A stretch of DNA of 60,624 nt from Bacteroides sp. (GCA_014802105.1 JAAVCX010000001.1:1-60624), one strand, 5' to 3'. Numbered from the stretch's first letter, positions 1 to 9,159 are shown. A program made the numbers and translations. The notes: generated by a model from the sequence alone, not told the origin.

Positions 1-882
1 GACTACGGCGCATTTGTCGAGATCGCTCCCGGCGTAGAAGGTCTGATCCACGTCAGCGAGATGTCCTGGAGCCAGCACCTGCGCAGCGCTCAGGATTTCA
101 TGAAGGTCGGCGACGAGATCGAGGCCGTGATCCTCACCCTCGACCGCGAGGACCGCAAGATGTCGCTCGGTATCAAGCAGCTCCGCAACGATCCCTGGGA
201 GAACATCGAGACCAAGTATCCCGTAGGTTCCAAGCACACTGCCCGTGTTCGCAACTTCACTAACTTCGGTGTATTCGTAGAGATCGAGGAGGGCGTAGAC
301 GGCCTCATCCACATCTCTGACCTCTCTTGGACCAAGAAGGTTAAGCACCCCAGCGAGTTCACTCAGATCGGTGCTAACATCGACGTGCAGGTGCTCGAGA
401 TCGACAAGGACAGCCGTCGTCTGTCGCTCGGCCACAAGCAGCTCGAAGAGAACCCCTGGGAGGTATTCGAGACCATCTTCACTCCCGGTAGCGTACACGA
501 GGGCACTATCATCGAGGTAGTCGAGAAGGGTGCTGTCGTAGCTCTCCCCTATGGTGTTGAAGGCTTCGCTACTCCCAAGCACCTCGTCAAGGCTGACGGC
601 AGCCGTGCTCAGCTCGACGAGAAGCTCGACTTCAAGGTGCTCGAGTTCAACAAAGACTCCAAGCGCATCATCCTCTCCCACAGCCGCACCTTCGAGGACG
701 ACTCTAAGGGAGGCGAGCGTGCTCCCAAGGCCGCTAACGCTGGCAACAACCGCAGCGAGCGTCGTGGTGGCAACCGTCGTGCAGCCGAGGAGACTCCCGT
801 GCTCAACGCTCCCCTTGAGAAGACCACTCTCGGAGACCTCGAGGCTCTCGCAAGCCTCAAGGAGAAGCTCGCCGGCAAGTAA
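1..882 (+). CDS. rpsA: 30S ribosomal protein S1, 3' part (5' end outside window)
   Basis: The reading frame is open from base 1, so only the C-terminal 293 codons are present. S1 binds mRNA on the 30S subunit through repeated OB-fold S1 motifs. The window holds the end of one motif, a full motif (around residues 75-150 of this fragment, with GVFVEIEEGVDGLIHISDL) and a more divergent last motif (about residues 160-235). A basic, low-complexity tail rich in R, G and N follows, ending in a conserved-looking TLGDLEALASLKEKL segment as seen in other Bacteroidetes S1 proteins. Codon use is strongly biased, as expected for a highly expressed gene. A strong terminator follows. Confidence 0.95.
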   Translation, partial: DYGAFVEIAPGVEGLIHVSEMSWSQHLRSAQDFMKVGDEIEAVILTLDREDRKMSLGIKQLRNDPWENIETKYPVGSKHTARVRNFTNFGVFVEIEEGVDGLIHISDLSWTKKVKHPSEFTQIGANIDVQVLEIDKDSRRLSLGHKQLEENPWEVFETIFTPGSVHEGTIIEVVEKGAVVALPYGVEGFATPKHLVKADGSRAQLDEKLDFKVLEFNKDSKRIILSHSRTFEDDSKGGERAPKAANAGNNRSERRGGNRRAAEETPVLNAPLEKTTLGDLEALASLKEKLAGK

Positions 883-918
883 TAACTGACCTCATCAATA
901 AGAGATAATAAAGTATCG

Positions 919-985
919 GTCACTCCATACGGCGGATGCTCCCCCCTGAGAGGGCGGGCGTTGGCGGTATGGAGTGACTTTTTTT
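919..985 (+). terminator. rho-independent terminator of rpsA
   Basis: A 12-bp perfect stem (GTCACTCCATAC at 919-930 with GTATGGAGTGAC at 967-978) encloses a second C/G-rich hairpin and is followed at once by a run of seven T (979-985). It separates rpsA from purU. It also shows that the TTG-started upstream extension of the purU frame, which runs through this hairpin, is not coding. Confidence 0.9.
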
Positions 986-1008
986 ATTCACTACGTAGTC
1001 CACGACTC

Positions 1009-1881
1009 ATGGAGAGAGCCCATTCAACCGATACGGCAGTGCTCAGGATGCATTGCCCCGATCAACCCGGCATCATCGCCGTAATCACTGATTTCATCAC
1101 CTCCAATGGCGGTAATATCGTGTATCTCGACCAGTATGTCGACCGCGCAGACGGAGTTTTCTATATGAGGGTCGAGTGGGATCTGAAGACATTCGGTATC
1201 CCCAAAGAGAAACTGTGTGATTATTTCGCCACGCTCTATGCCCGGCGTTACGATATGACATACAATATCAGTTTCACGTCCCGTCGTCAGCGTATGGCTG
1301 TATTTGTCTCTAAAATGAGTCACTGTCTTTACGACCTGCTCTCGCGCTATATAGCCGGCGAGTGGGATGTAGAGATCCCGGTGATTATTTCCAATCATCC
1401 CGATCTGGCCATAGTCGGCAAGCAGTTTGACATTCCCTTTGAGGTAATTCCCGTCAATCGCGACAACAAGGCCGAGATGGAGCAGCGCGAGTTTGAAATT
1501 CTCGACAGCTACGGTGTTGATTTCATAGTACTGGCCCGCTATATGCAGGTGCTTTCAGAGGATTTCATCAATCGCTACCCCAACAATATCATCAATATCC
1601 ATCATTCATTCCTGCCGGCTTTTATCGGAGCCAAGCCTTATCATCAGGCTTTCGAGCGAGGCGTGAAACTCATAGGCGCGACCTCCCACTATGTCACCAC
1701 CGAGCTTGATGCCGGTCCGATCATCGAGCAGGATGTCACGCGAATCACCCATAAGGACACTGTAGCCGATCTTGTCAAGAAGGGGCGCGACCTGGAGAAA
1801 ATCGTGCTCTCGCGTGCTGTTGAGAAACACATACAACGTAAGATACTCACCTTCGGTAACAAGACCGTTGTTTTCTCATAA
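1009..1881 (+). CDS. purU: formyltetrahydrofolate deformylase
   Basis: PurU hydrolyses 10-formyl-tetrahydrofolate to formate and tetrahydrofolate, balancing the one-carbon pool and feeding formate to purine synthesis. The 290-residue product has an N-terminal ACT domain (about 8-85, with HCPDQPGIIAVITDFI) and a formyltransferase-fold catalytic domain (about 95-290). The motif NIHHSFLPAF supplies Asn196 and His198, and ELDAGP supplies Asp234, matching the Asn/His/Asp triad of this family. I chose the ATG at 1009. An in-frame TTG at 961 would put the start inside the rpsA terminator. Length matches family members (about 280-290 residues). The gene stands alone between rpsA and a secreted hydrolase. 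Confidence 0.93.
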   Translation: MERAHSTDTAVLRMHCPDQPGIIAVITDFITSNGGNIVYLDQYVDRADGVFYMRVEWDLKTFGIPKEKLCDYFATLYARRYDMTYNISFTSRRQRMAVFVSKMSHCLYDLLSRYIAGEWDVEIPVIISNHPDLAIVGKQFDIPFEVIPVNRDNKAEMEQREFEILDSYGVDFIVLARYMQVLSEDFINRYPNNIINIHHSFLPAFIGAKPYHQAFERGVKLIGATSHYVTTELDAGPIIEQDVTRITHKDTVADLVKKGRDLEKIVLSRAVEKHIQRKILTFGNKTVVFS

Positions 1882-1940
1882 TTTACTTATTCAAACCTTT
1901 TGAGGAAAGTCAATAACATCAGGGATACCCTTACTATTCT

Positions 1941-2801
1941 ATGCTTCGTTCAGTTCTTAGCTTTATGACATTGCTCCTTGGGGTGATAGTGCCGCTGACT
2001 GTGGCAGCTCACAAGGGGCACGACCATTCGGGCATGAGTCCCGTGAAAATCAATCAGGCTCACGTCGACCGCTCAACACCATGGGCCGGAAAGAGGGTGG
2101 CTTTCCTTGGCGACTCAATGACCGACCCGGCCAACAGCTCCTCGGTGCTCAAATACTGGAACTATCTGGATTCCCTCACAGGCATCCGCCCCGTGGTATT
2201 TGCGCGCAGCGGCTACCGTTGGGACGGTATCTACCGCAAGGCTCAGGAGCTTGCCGACTCAGTGCCGGCCGACAGTCTCGACGCTATCTTCATCTGGGCA
2301 GGCACCAATGATTTCAACGGCTCTGTGCCTCCCGGGTCGCTGTTCACTGAGACGGTCGACTCCGTGAGAGTCAACGGTACTCCGAGCGCTCGCCGCCACC
2401 GCACGATCTCCTTGGCCGATTCTACCGTGAGCGGCAATATCAACCTCACCTTGAAATATCTGAAGACCAACTATCCGCGCATACCTATTGTAGTCATGAC
2501 CCCGATCCATCGGGGCTATGCACGTTTCAGCGCCAAAAACGAGCAACCCTCTGAGGAGTGGGCCAACGGATTGGGACTCTATATCGACCTCTATGTTTCA
2601 CTCATACGCCGCGGAGCCGAGTTGTGGTCTGTCCCCGTCATAGACCTCTTTGCCGAGAGCGGGATAGTGCCATCGCTCGACAGTAATATCCCGTATATCC
2701 ACGACAGCGGCAGCGACCGTCTGCATCCGTCAGACGAGGGTCATTACCGTATAGCCCGTATCATACAGTCGCGCCTCGCCACGATACCTGTTTCTGACTG
2801 A
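1941..2801 (+). CDS. secreted SGNH/GDSL-family hydrolase
   Basis: A 286-residue protein with a hydrophobic signal peptide (about residues 1-23) and the blocks of the SGNH esterase/lipase superfamily: GDSMTD (nucleophile Ser59), WAGTND (Asn123) and DRLHPSDEGH (Asp259 and His262). Such enzymes remove acyl groups from carbohydrates or lipids; the substrate cannot be read from the sequence. A short His-rich stretch (HKGHDHSG) right after the signal peptide is unusual and could bind metal. It follows purU by 59 bases with no terminator seen between them, so read-through transcription is possible. There is no carbohydrate-utilisation context here, so a cell-envelope or scavenging role is equally open. 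Confidence 0.8.
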   Translation: MLRSVLSFMTLLLGVIVPLTVAAHKGHDHSGMSPVKINQAHVDRSTPWAGKRVAFLGDSMTDPANSSSVLKYWNYLDSLTGIRPVVFARSGYRWDGIYRKAQELADSVPADSLDAIFIWAGTNDFNGSVPPGSLFTETVDSVRVNGTPSARRHRTISLADSTVSGNINLTLKYLKTNYPRIPIVVMTPIHRGYARFSAKNEQPSEEWANGLGLYIDLYVSLIRRGAELWSVPVIDLFAESGIVPSLDSNIPYIHDSGSDRLHPSDEGHYRIARIIQSRLATIPVSD

Positions 2802-2921
2802 GCCGATTCCGTCCACGGCTGACATTGAACTAAAAAACAGTGAATAACAAACGGTAAGGTTGTGGATATTAAATCTTGTGTTTTTTAGGTAGTTCATAAT
2901 AAAATTAATTTTTATTTTTCT

Positions 2922-2929
2922 TATCTTTG
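2922..2929 (+). promoter_or_regulatory. Bacteroidetes -7 element for glmS
   Basis: TATCTTTG matches the Bacteroidetes -7 consensus TAnnTTTG within an AT-rich stretch, and would give a leader of roughly 80 bases before glmS. No clear -33 TTTG is seen at the usual distance. Confidence 0.55.
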
Positions 2930-3016
2930 TATCGGAGCGAGAAATATCCTTTTTCAGCTCGGAGTAATAACCAATCTGAAATATCAAGACCTTAACTATA
3001 CAGAAGATAACTATAT

Positions 3017-4864
3017 ATGTGTGGAATAGTAGGATACATCGGTCCCAAAGGGGCTTTCGATATACTCATTCAGGGACTCAAACGTCTCGAATATCGTGGC
3101 TACGACTCGGCCGGAGTGGCTATGGTCGATGCCGACGGTAAGATCAATGTACATAAATCGCGTGGCAAAGTTGCCAATCTCGAGCGTGTAGCCCGGGCCG
3201 GCGACACATCGGGTTCGCTCGGCATAGCCCATACACGTTGGGCCACCCATGGCGAGCCAAACGATATTAACGCTCACCCCCATGTGTCGCAGAGCGGCGA
3301 GATAGCTCTCGTCCATAACGGCACGATAGAGAACTATGCCGTGCTCAAACAAGCACTTGAGAAGCATGGCTATACATTCAAGAGCGAGACCGACACCGAG
3401 GTGCTTGTCCAGCTGATCGACTATGTAAAGCATCACAATCAATGTACCCTCCAGGAGGCTGTGCGTGAGGCTCTCCTGCAGGTCGACGGTGCTTATGCCA
3501 TCGCTGTGGTAGAGAAGGGTGACCCCGACACGCTCATTGTGGCACGCAAGAGTTCGCCGCTGGTGATCGGTGTGGGCGAGGGTGAGACCTTCATCGCCTC
3601 AGACGCCACGCCAATTATCGGCTATACCGACCGCGTGATATATCTCAAGGACAACGAGATGGCTATCATCAAACGTGGCGGCGACCTCTCGATACGCAAT
3701 GTCAAGTCTTCGACTCCAACCCAGATCGACATACAGCAGCTCAAACTCTCGCTGGCCCAGCTCGAAAAGGGGGGCTACGACACGTTCATGCTCAAGGAGA
3801 TCTTTGAGCAGCCCTCGACTCTGCGCGACTGTCTGCGCGGCCGCATCACCGACGACTGCTCGCGAGTGGTGCTCGCCGGAGTCGAGATGCACAAAGATGT
3901 GTTCCTCAAGGCCAAACGTATCACTCTCGTGGCCTGTGGCACCTCCTGGCACGCCGCTCTTATAGGCAAACGTCTGATACAGGACTTCTGCCGTATTCCT
4001 GTCGAGGTCGAGTATGCCTCGGAGTTCCGCTACGGCAACCCGGTGCTCGACAGCGACGATGTTGTGATAGCCATTTCCCAGTCGGGCGAGACAGCCGATA
4101 CGCTCGCCGCCATCGAGCTTGCCAAGGAGAAAGGGGCCTTTGTCTACGGAGTGTGCAACGTGGTGGGTGCATCCATCCCCCGAGCCACCGATTCGGGCAC
4201 ATACATCCATGTAGGCCCCGAGATCGGAGTGGCTTCGACCAAGGCCTTTACCGGGCAGGTGACTGTGCTGACCCTGCTTGCCCTTGCCATAGGCCAGTTG
4301 CGCGGTGTCACCGACAAAGATACTGTACGTTCAGTGGCATCGGCTCTTCGGGAAATCCCTGATGTCATCGAGGAGACACTCAAGTGTGATCCCGAGGTCA
4401 AGAATATCTCCCGTATCTTCACCTATGCTCATAATTTCCTTTACCTGGGCCGCGGCTATAATTATCCGACCGCGCTCGAGGGTGCGCTCAAGCTCAAGGA
4501 GATCTCCTATATCCATGCCGAGGGTTATCCTGCAGCCGAGATGAAGCACGGGCCTATCGCTCTGATCGATCAGGAGATGCCCAGTGTCATCATTGCCCCC
4601 AGCGATTATCTGTATGATAAGATCATCTCTAATGTGCAGCAGGTCAAGAGCCGCGGAGGAGCGGTGGTGGCTATTGTCTCAAAGGGCAATACGGCTATGA
4701 ACGATATAGCCGACTACTGCATCGAGATACCTGCCGTGCCGGCCTGTCTGACTCCGCTCGTTGCCTCAATCCCCCTTCAGCTCATGGCCTATTATATAGC
4801 TGTCAATAAGGGTAAGGACGTAGATCAGCCCCGCAACCTGGCCAAATCGGTGACTGTGGAATAA
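3017..4864 (+). CDS. glmS: glutamine--fructose-6-phosphate aminotransferase (isomerizing)
   Basis: GlmS makes glucosamine-6-phosphate from fructose-6-phosphate and glutamine, the first committed step to UDP-GlcNAc for peptidoglycan and lipid A. The 615-residue protein begins MCGIVGYIG, so Cys2 is the N-terminal nucleophile of the class II glutaminase domain (about 1-230). Two SIS sugar-isomerase domains follow (about 290-425 and 460-600, with VACGTSWHAA and AISQSGETADT). It ends in PRNLAKSVTVE, whose Lys610 corresponds to the catalytic lysine of the isomerase. No glmS-ribozyme-like structure was recognised in the leader. It converges on metF. Confidence 0.97.
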   Translation: MCGIVGYIGPKGAFDILIQGLKRLEYRGYDSAGVAMVDADGKINVHKSRGKVANLERVARAGDTSGSLGIAHTRWATHGEPNDINAHPHVSQSGEIALVHNGTIENYAVLKQALEKHGYTFKSETDTEVLVQLIDYVKHHNQCTLQEAVREALLQVDGAYAIAVVEKGDPDTLIVARKSSPLVIGVGEGETFIASDATPIIGYTDRVIYLKDNEMAIIKRGGDLSIRNVKSSTPTQIDIQQLKLSLAQLEKGGYDTFMLKEIFEQPSTLRDCLRGRITDDCSRVVLAGVEMHKDVFLKAKRITLVACGTSWHAALIGKRLIQDFCRIPVEVEYASEFRYGNPVLDSDDVVIAISQSGETADTLAAIELAKEKGAFVYGVCNVVGASIPRATDSGTYIHVGPEIGVASTKAFTGQVTVLTLLALAIGQLRGVTDKDTVRSVASALREIPDVIEETLKCDPEVKNISRIFTYAHNFLYLGRGYNYPTALEGALKLKEISYIHAEGYPAAEMKHGPIALIDQEMPSVIIAPSDYLYDKIISNVQQVKSRGGAVVAIVSKGNTAMNDIADYCIEIPAVPACLTPLVASIPLQLMAYYIAVNKGKDVDQPRNLAKSVTVE

Positions 4865-4902
4865 CAACAGTCTCCCCGGAATACATCGTAATTCTCCCCC
4901 CC

Positions 4903-4954
4903 AAAAAAATAAGACCGCATCCCTGAAGTTAGGAAACTTACGGGATGCGGTCTT
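4903..4954 (-). terminator. terminator of metF, shared with convergent glmS
   Basis: A 13-bp stem (AAGACCGCATCCC at 4911-4923 with GGGATGCGGTCTT at 4942-4954). Read on the minus strand it is followed by a T-run (A7 at 4903-4909 on the + strand), so it is a canonical terminator for metF. It may also stop glmS transcripts. Confidence 0.88.
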
Positions 4955-4983
4955 GCTATAATATGATACGTGAAGTAGCTGTG

Positions 4984-5937
4984 TCAATATATCTCTCGGG
5001 CCACGCGTCTCACTGACTCCGAGGCCATGAGTGAATAGAAGTGGATCGAAGGCACTCCGTGGGCTATCAGGTCGCGACACTGGCCGATACACCACTCGAC
5101 ACCTACCTCCTTGGCTTCGTCGTCGGTCTTACACTTGGCCAGTTCGGCAGCAAAAGGCTCGGGTATATCGCTGCGGAACACTCTCGGGAGCACCGTCAGC
5201 TGACTGCAGTTGACCACAGGCTTTATGCCGGGGATGATGGGCACATTTATGCCCTCGCGACGGCAGCGGGCCACGAAGTCATAGTATTTCTGATTGTCAA
5301 AAAACATCTGGGTCACCAGATAATCGGCTCCCTGATCGACCTTCATTTTGGCATATCTCAGGTCGCTCTCCATGTTTGGAGCGGCCTCGTGTTTCTCGGG
5401 ATAGCAAGCCATGCCGTAGCTGAAAGGGGTGGCGTTGGCCTCAAAACGGTCACCGTCGGCATAGATGCCGCGGTTGAAGTCGTTGACCTGCTGCTGGAGG
5501 TCGGAGGCATGAAGATTGACTTTCTGGGGATCGGTCGACTTGTCGGGGCCCTTGGCGTCGCCCTGGAGCAGCAGCAGGTCGTGGACACCGAGGAAGTTGA
5601 GATCGATCAGCGCATACTCGGTCTCATCGCGGGTGAAGCCTTTACATATAATATGAGGCACGGCCGTGATGCCATATTTGTTCTGGATGGCCGAGGCGAT
5701 AGCTACAGAGCCCGGGCGCTTGCGCACCTTCTTGCGCACTATGGTGCCGTCGGGACGCTCCTGATATTGCACCTCGCTGCGGTGGGATGTGATGTTGATA
5801 TATTTGGGATCAAATTCGCGCAGACGGTCTATGATGTTGTAGACACGGGTGATGTCGTTGCCCTTAAGCGGAGGTAGTATCTCAAACGAGAAAGCTGTCT
5901 GGCCCGGATGGGCAGTAAGATGGTCGATTACTCTCAT
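4984..5937 (-). CDS. metF: 5,10-methylenetetrahydrofolate reductase
   Basis: MetF reduces 5,10-methylene-THF to 5-methyl-THF with FAD, supplying the methyl group for methionine. The 317-residue protein shows the TIM-barrel family signature near the N-terminus (FSFEILPPLKG, with the conserved acid Glu19) and VTQMFFDNQKYYDF in the middle, typical of the MetF FAD/folate site. Length is within the family range. It lies downstream of the WbqC gene with a 136-base spacer that contains a 9-bp inverted repeat (see the leader feature), so it may have its own control. Confidence 0.95.
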   Translation of the reverse strand: MRVIDHLTAHPGQTAFSFEILPPLKGNDITRVYNIIDRLREFDPKYINITSHRSEVQYQERPDGTIVRKKVRKRPGSVAIASAIQNKYGITAVPHIICKGFTRDETEYALIDLNFLGVHDLLLLQGDAKGPDKSTDPQKVNLHASDLQQQVNDFNRGIYADGDRFEANATPFSYGMACYPEKHEAAPNMESDLRYAKMKVDQGADYLVTQMFFDNQKYYDFVARCRREGINVPIIPGIKPVVNCSQLTVLPRVFRSDIPEPFAAELAKCKTDDEAKEVGVEWCIGQCRDLIAHGVPSIHFYSLMASESVRRVAREIY

Positions 5938-5988
5938 CGATGTAAAGGTTGTAAAAAACTCCTGAAAAATAAACGTCGTAATGATTTT

Positions 5989-6074
5989 ACACTTGAAACT
6001 CCTGGCAGGCTTTATACTCTCCGAGGCTTTTGTCAGGACTTAGATCCTCATAGCATAAATTGATGTTCAAGTGT
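5989..6074 (-). promoter_or_regulatory. possible structured leader of metF
   Basis: On the minus strand ACACTTGAA (6066-6074) and its exact complement TTCAAGTGT (5989-5997) bracket about 68 bases containing smaller hairpins (for example AGGA-TCTAAG-TCCT). A closing stem around a compact domain before a methionine gene suggests an RNA switch, but no known riboswitch consensus fits. The left arm touches the WbqC stop codon, so it could instead be 3' structure of that gene. Confidence 0.3.
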
Positions 6075-6700
6075 TACTTATAAGCCTTGCGGGCCGCTCG
6101 GTCGAGATAGATCTGAGCTTCGGGGCCGAGATTAAAAATAAGGTCGAGAACCGACAGGTTGCCGATAAAACCCAGAACCGAAGCTCTGACCTGGTGGTAG
6201 GGGGGCAGATCAGCCGTGGACGGGAGCGGGAGAGATCGAGGCTGAAGCGACTCGGAGGCCCGGTTGATACCGAGGATGTCGAGGATCTGTCGGTGCCAGG
6301 CTTCGGCCAGCTCTTCGAGTCGGGGATAACGTTGCTCGACTCCCACCGTGAGCATAGGCAGGAAGCGGTCGATATAAAATTCAAAATAGGGTGTGCGGCC
6401 GTAGGCACTCTCCAGGGTGACGCGATGGATGTCCCACCAGGCATCGTGGGTCGAGATCTTGATTTCGTTCCAGGCCACCCGGCTACTCGAGGGTTTGCTG
6501 ACGGGCACGGTGAGTTTCAGTTCTCCGCGTGTGTCGGCTATTGCAAAGCGATGGGCGCTCTTCTGGCGCTTGTCAAACCGTTGCTGCCAGTCCATGCGGC
6601 AGTCTCCGCAGGCCCAGGCAACCACGTAGGCCGGGATGGAGCCGCAGAGCTCGGGCTGCATCACGGCACAGGTCTCGGGAAACAGTATCGGTCGGCTCAT
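6074..6700 (-). CDS. WbqC-family protein
   Basis: A 208-residue protein of the WbqC-like family (PF08889). Members occur in O-antigen or polysaccharide clusters and in Bacteroidales housekeeping neighbourhoods; no reaction is established. Supporting blocks are the RFDKRQKSAHRFAIAD region followed by LKLTVPV, and YFEFYIDRF in the middle. The ATG at 6700 was preferred because the longer frame would overlap the lepB coding end. With that start, 49 bases separate it from lepB, the same spacing as between lepB and dapB, which suggests one dapB-lepB-wbqC transcript. The protein has no signal peptide and is probably cytoplasmic. Confidence 0.8.
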   Translation of the reverse strand: MSRPILFPETCAVMQPELCGSIPAYVVAWACGDCRMDWQQRFDKRQKSAHRFAIADTRGELKLTVPVSKPSSSRVAWNEIKISTHDAWWDIHRVTLESAYGRTPYFEFYIDRFLPMLTVGVEQRYPRLEELAEAWHRQILDILGINRASESLQPRSLPLPSTADLPPYHQVRASVLGFIGNLSVLDLIFNLGPEAQIYLDRAARKAYK

Positions 6701-6749
6701 AGATCGGTCATTGGAGAGATGTGGTTGGCTTGGATGAGGTGACGTAAAT

Positions 6750-8186
6750 TCAGTCGGGCACTCCCGAAAAGATGCGGTTCCAGCGTATACCTCCGTTAAA
6801 CAGAGATTTATCCTTGTCAAACGAGATCAGTACACGCTCGGGCCGCCCGACTATATGATCCTCGGGCACGAAGCCCCAGTAGCGCGAGTCGAGCGAGTTA
6901 TCGCGGTTGTCGCCCATCATGAAGTAATAGTCCATCTTGAAAGTGTAGGTGTCCCGGGGGGTACCGTCGATATAGACTTTGCCGTTGACCAGGCGTGCGT
7001 CGTGGTTGCCCTCGTGGTCGCGGATTGCGCGCTGATAGATGAGCCAGTTCTCGGGAGTAAGCTCTATGGTCGCGCCCTTGGCCGGAATCCATATCTCGCC
7101 ATAGTCGGCGCGGGTCCAGCCATCAGCTATCCCCTCGGGGAATAGATAGTCGCCGGGCTGAGCGGGCACCTGCATCACCTTGGCTATGTCGGGATTGGCC
7201 TGGAGCTTCTCTACCATAGCCTTGGTCATGGGCGAGGCATAGACTGGGGGAATGGTGCCGTCGGGGTTGATCATAAATCCGAGGGCTCTGAGCGAGGAGG
7301 CATCCTCCCGGCCGAGACTCACGTTGTGGCGGTCTTCGACCGATATGCCGAGCTCCTCCCAGTCGCTGTCGCTCATGCCTCGTCCGCGCAATTGAAAGTA
7401 GTAGTTGAACTGCACGTTTTCGGGCTGGGGGATAGCCTCGCCGTTGATGTGGATGACACCGTCGACTATGCTCAGACGCTCGCCGGGCAGACCTACACAA
7501 CGTTTCACATAGTTCTCGCGGCGGTCGACCGGGCGCCAGATTATTTCGCCGAAAGTCTGAGGATTGTTTCTGACAGCTTCACGGCCAAACATCCTGACCA
7601 GCGTGTAATAGTCGGGGTTCTGATACTTGAGAGCAACGGTGTCGCCGGCCGGAACGTTAAACACCACTATGTCGCCTCGCTTGACTGTGCCGAGGCCTTT
7701 GAGGCGTTTGTAGCTCCACTGGGGTGTCTCGAGATAGCTCTTGGTGTTGAGGATCGGGAAGGTGTTCTGTACCAGGGGGAAATGTATCGGGGTGTTGGGC
7801 ACTCTGGGGCCGTAGGCCATCTTGTTGACCCACAGGTAGTCGCCGACGAGCAGCGATTTCTCGAGCGAAGAGGAGGGTATCTGGTAGTTCTGACCGATGA
7901 ATGTGAACACGAAGTAGACGAGCACGAGCGCGTAGATTATCGCGTCGACCCATCCCATCACGGCACGCACGGCCGGGTTCTTGGATTTTTTCCACCAGGT
8001 GAAGGGTATGTAGCCGGTGATGTAGATGTCGGCTAAGAGTAGCCAGAAGATGGCTACCCACCAGCTTCCGAGCCATGCGACCCAAAGAAAGAATATCAGC
8101 GAGACGATTGCAAATCTTACCCATCGGGTGGGGCGCACGGCTTTGATGCGCGATCTGAAATCGGCAATGAAGTCTTGGTTTGACAT
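6750..8186 (-). CDS. lepB: signal peptidase I
   Basis: Signal peptidase I removes signal peptides from exported proteins at the cytoplasmic membrane. The 478-residue protein has several hydrophobic segments near the N-terminus (about residues 24-62 and 78-98). IPSSSLEKSLLVGD follows, giving the probable nucleophile Ser107, and NYVKRCVGLPGE supplies the general-base Lys228. A C-terminal box MMGDNRDNSLDSRYWGFVP is also present. It is longer than the E. coli enzyme (324 residues) because of insertions between the catalytic boxes, as is common in Bacteroidales. I started at the ATG at 8186 (MSNQDF); the upstream extension would run into the dapB end. Confidence 0.93.
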   Translation of the reverse strand: MSNQDFIADFRSRIKAVRPTRWVRFAIVSLIFFLWVAWLGSWWVAIFWLLLADIYITGYIPFTWWKKSKNPAVRAVMGWVDAIIYALVLVYFVFTFIGQNYQIPSSSLEKSLLVGDYLWVNKMAYGPRVPNTPIHFPLVQNTFPILNTKSYLETPQWSYKRLKGLGTVKRGDIVVFNVPAGDTVALKYQNPDYYTLVRMFGREAVRNNPQTFGEIIWRPVDRRENYVKRCVGLPGERLSIVDGVIHINGEAIPQPENVQFNYYFQLRGRGMSDSDWEELGISVEDRHNVSLGREDASSLRALGFMINPDGTIPPVYASPMTKAMVEKLQANPDIAKVMQVPAQPGDYLFPEGIADGWTRADYGEIWIPAKGATIELTPENWLIYQRAIRDHEGNHDARLVNGKVYIDGTPRDTYTFKMDYYFMMGDNRDNSLDSRYWGFVPEDHIVGRPERVLISFDKDKSLFNGGIRWNRIFSGVPD

Positions 8187-8235
8187 TATTATAATATGGA
8201 GTATTGAGTTTTTAGCAAAGGGGGTGTGTCTTAAG

Positions 8236-9030
8236 TCAGGCAAGCAGGGAGTCCATCATCTGGGAAATGGAGTAGACTCCTTTTTTGCCGGCGAGCCACT
8301 CGGCGGCCATAACTGCACCCAGGGCAAAGCCGTCGCGGCTTTTGGCCGAGTGACGCAGGGTGATCTCGTCGACGGGCGACTCCCATTTGACTTCATGGAT
8401 ACCGGGCACCTCGCCGCGACGATAGGTGGTGACGGCCATGCGGTCGGACGGGACTTCCGACTCGAGGCGACGGGCCTCGGCTTCCTGGGCTTTGCGCTCG
8501 GCTTCGGGAGCGTCCTCCCAGATCACACCGGTGTCGGCCCATCCGTTGAGACGGTCGAGCTCACTGATAACCCCCTCGGCGATGGTAAGGGCTGTGCCCG
8601 AGGGATGATCGAGTTTATGGATATGGTGGGTCTCGTTCATCGAGGGAGTATATTGGGGGAGTCGGTTCATGATTTGGGCCAGGCGGCGCGAGATGTTGTT
8701 GAACACGTGTACACCGATGCTGAAATTGCTGGCGGCGAGCAGGGCTGTGCCGGTCTGTTCGATGACCCGGGCTACCTGAGGCAGGGCGTCATACCAGCCC
8801 GTCGAGCCACACACCACGCTGACACCCTGACGGGCTGCTCTTTCGACGTTGGCGGCGGCTGTCGTCGGGGTTGTGAACTCAATAGCTACCCGGGCACTGC
8901 GGAAAGCCTCGCCTTCCATCTCGTCAAGATTGTGGGTGTCGATTATCGAGACGATCTCGTGGCCTCTCTCGAGAGCTATGCGCTCGATGGCATGACCCAT
9001 TTTGCCGTAGCCTATTATTGCGATTTTCAT
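8236..9030 (-). CDS. dapB: 4-hydroxy-tetrahydrodipicolinate reductase
   Basis: DapB reduces the 4-hydroxy-tetrahydrodipicolinate formed by DapA, in the route to diaminopimelate and lysine. The 264-residue protein begins with a Rossmann nucleotide-binding motif (MKIAIIGYGKMGHAIE) and carries the catalytic-site block ETHHIHKLDHPSGTA in the middle. It is the first gene of a minus-strand group with lepB and wbqC, behind a good Bacteroidetes promoter at 9049-9079. Confidence 0.95.
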   Translation of the reverse strand: MKIAIIGYGKMGHAIERIALERGHEIVSIIDTHNLDEMEGEAFRSARVAIEFTTPTTAAANVERAARQGVSVVCGSTGWYDALPQVARVIEQTGTALLAASNFSIGVHVFNNISRRLAQIMNRLPQYTPSMNETHHIHKLDHPSGTALTIAEGVISELDRLNGWADTGVIWEDAPEAERKAQEAEARRLESEVPSDRMAVTTYRRGEVPGIHEVKWESPVDEITLRHSAKSRDGFALGAVMAAEWLAGKKGVYSISQMMDSLLA

Positions 9031-9048
9031 AATAAATTATTTTAGTTG

Positions 9049-9079
9049 CAAATGTAACGAAAAAATCAACGACTGGCAA
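9049..9079 (-). promoter_or_regulatory. promoter of dapB-lepB-wbqC
   Basis: Minus strand: TTG (9077-9079), 20 bases, then TACATTTG (9049-9056), a full Bacteroidetes -33/-7 pair. The expected start site gives a leader of only about a dozen bases. Confidence 0.7.
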
Positions 9080-9124
9080 CTGTTATATAATGTTAACCGA
9101 TTGAAGATTTGTGTAACAGATGTG

Positions 9125-9154
9125 TTGACGGTTTGTAACAATATTGTAATTTTG
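9125..9154 (+). promoter_or_regulatory. promoter of the M28 lipoprotein gene
   Basis: TTG (9125-9127), 19 bases, then TAATTTTG (9147-9154). It is divergent from the dapB promoter and would produce a long leader of about 170 bases before the ATG at 9334. Confidence 0.65.
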
Positions 9155-9159
9155 CAGTT

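Noticed and set aside
961-1008. TTG-initiated N-terminal extension of purU
   Set aside because: It begins inside the rpsA terminator stem and lies upstream of the conserved ACT-domain start.
5989-6074. THF or SAM-I riboswitch upstream of metF
   Set aside because: Only a GGAGAGTA string fits; the other conserved blocks and the expected pairing are absent, so only an unclassified leader is proposed.
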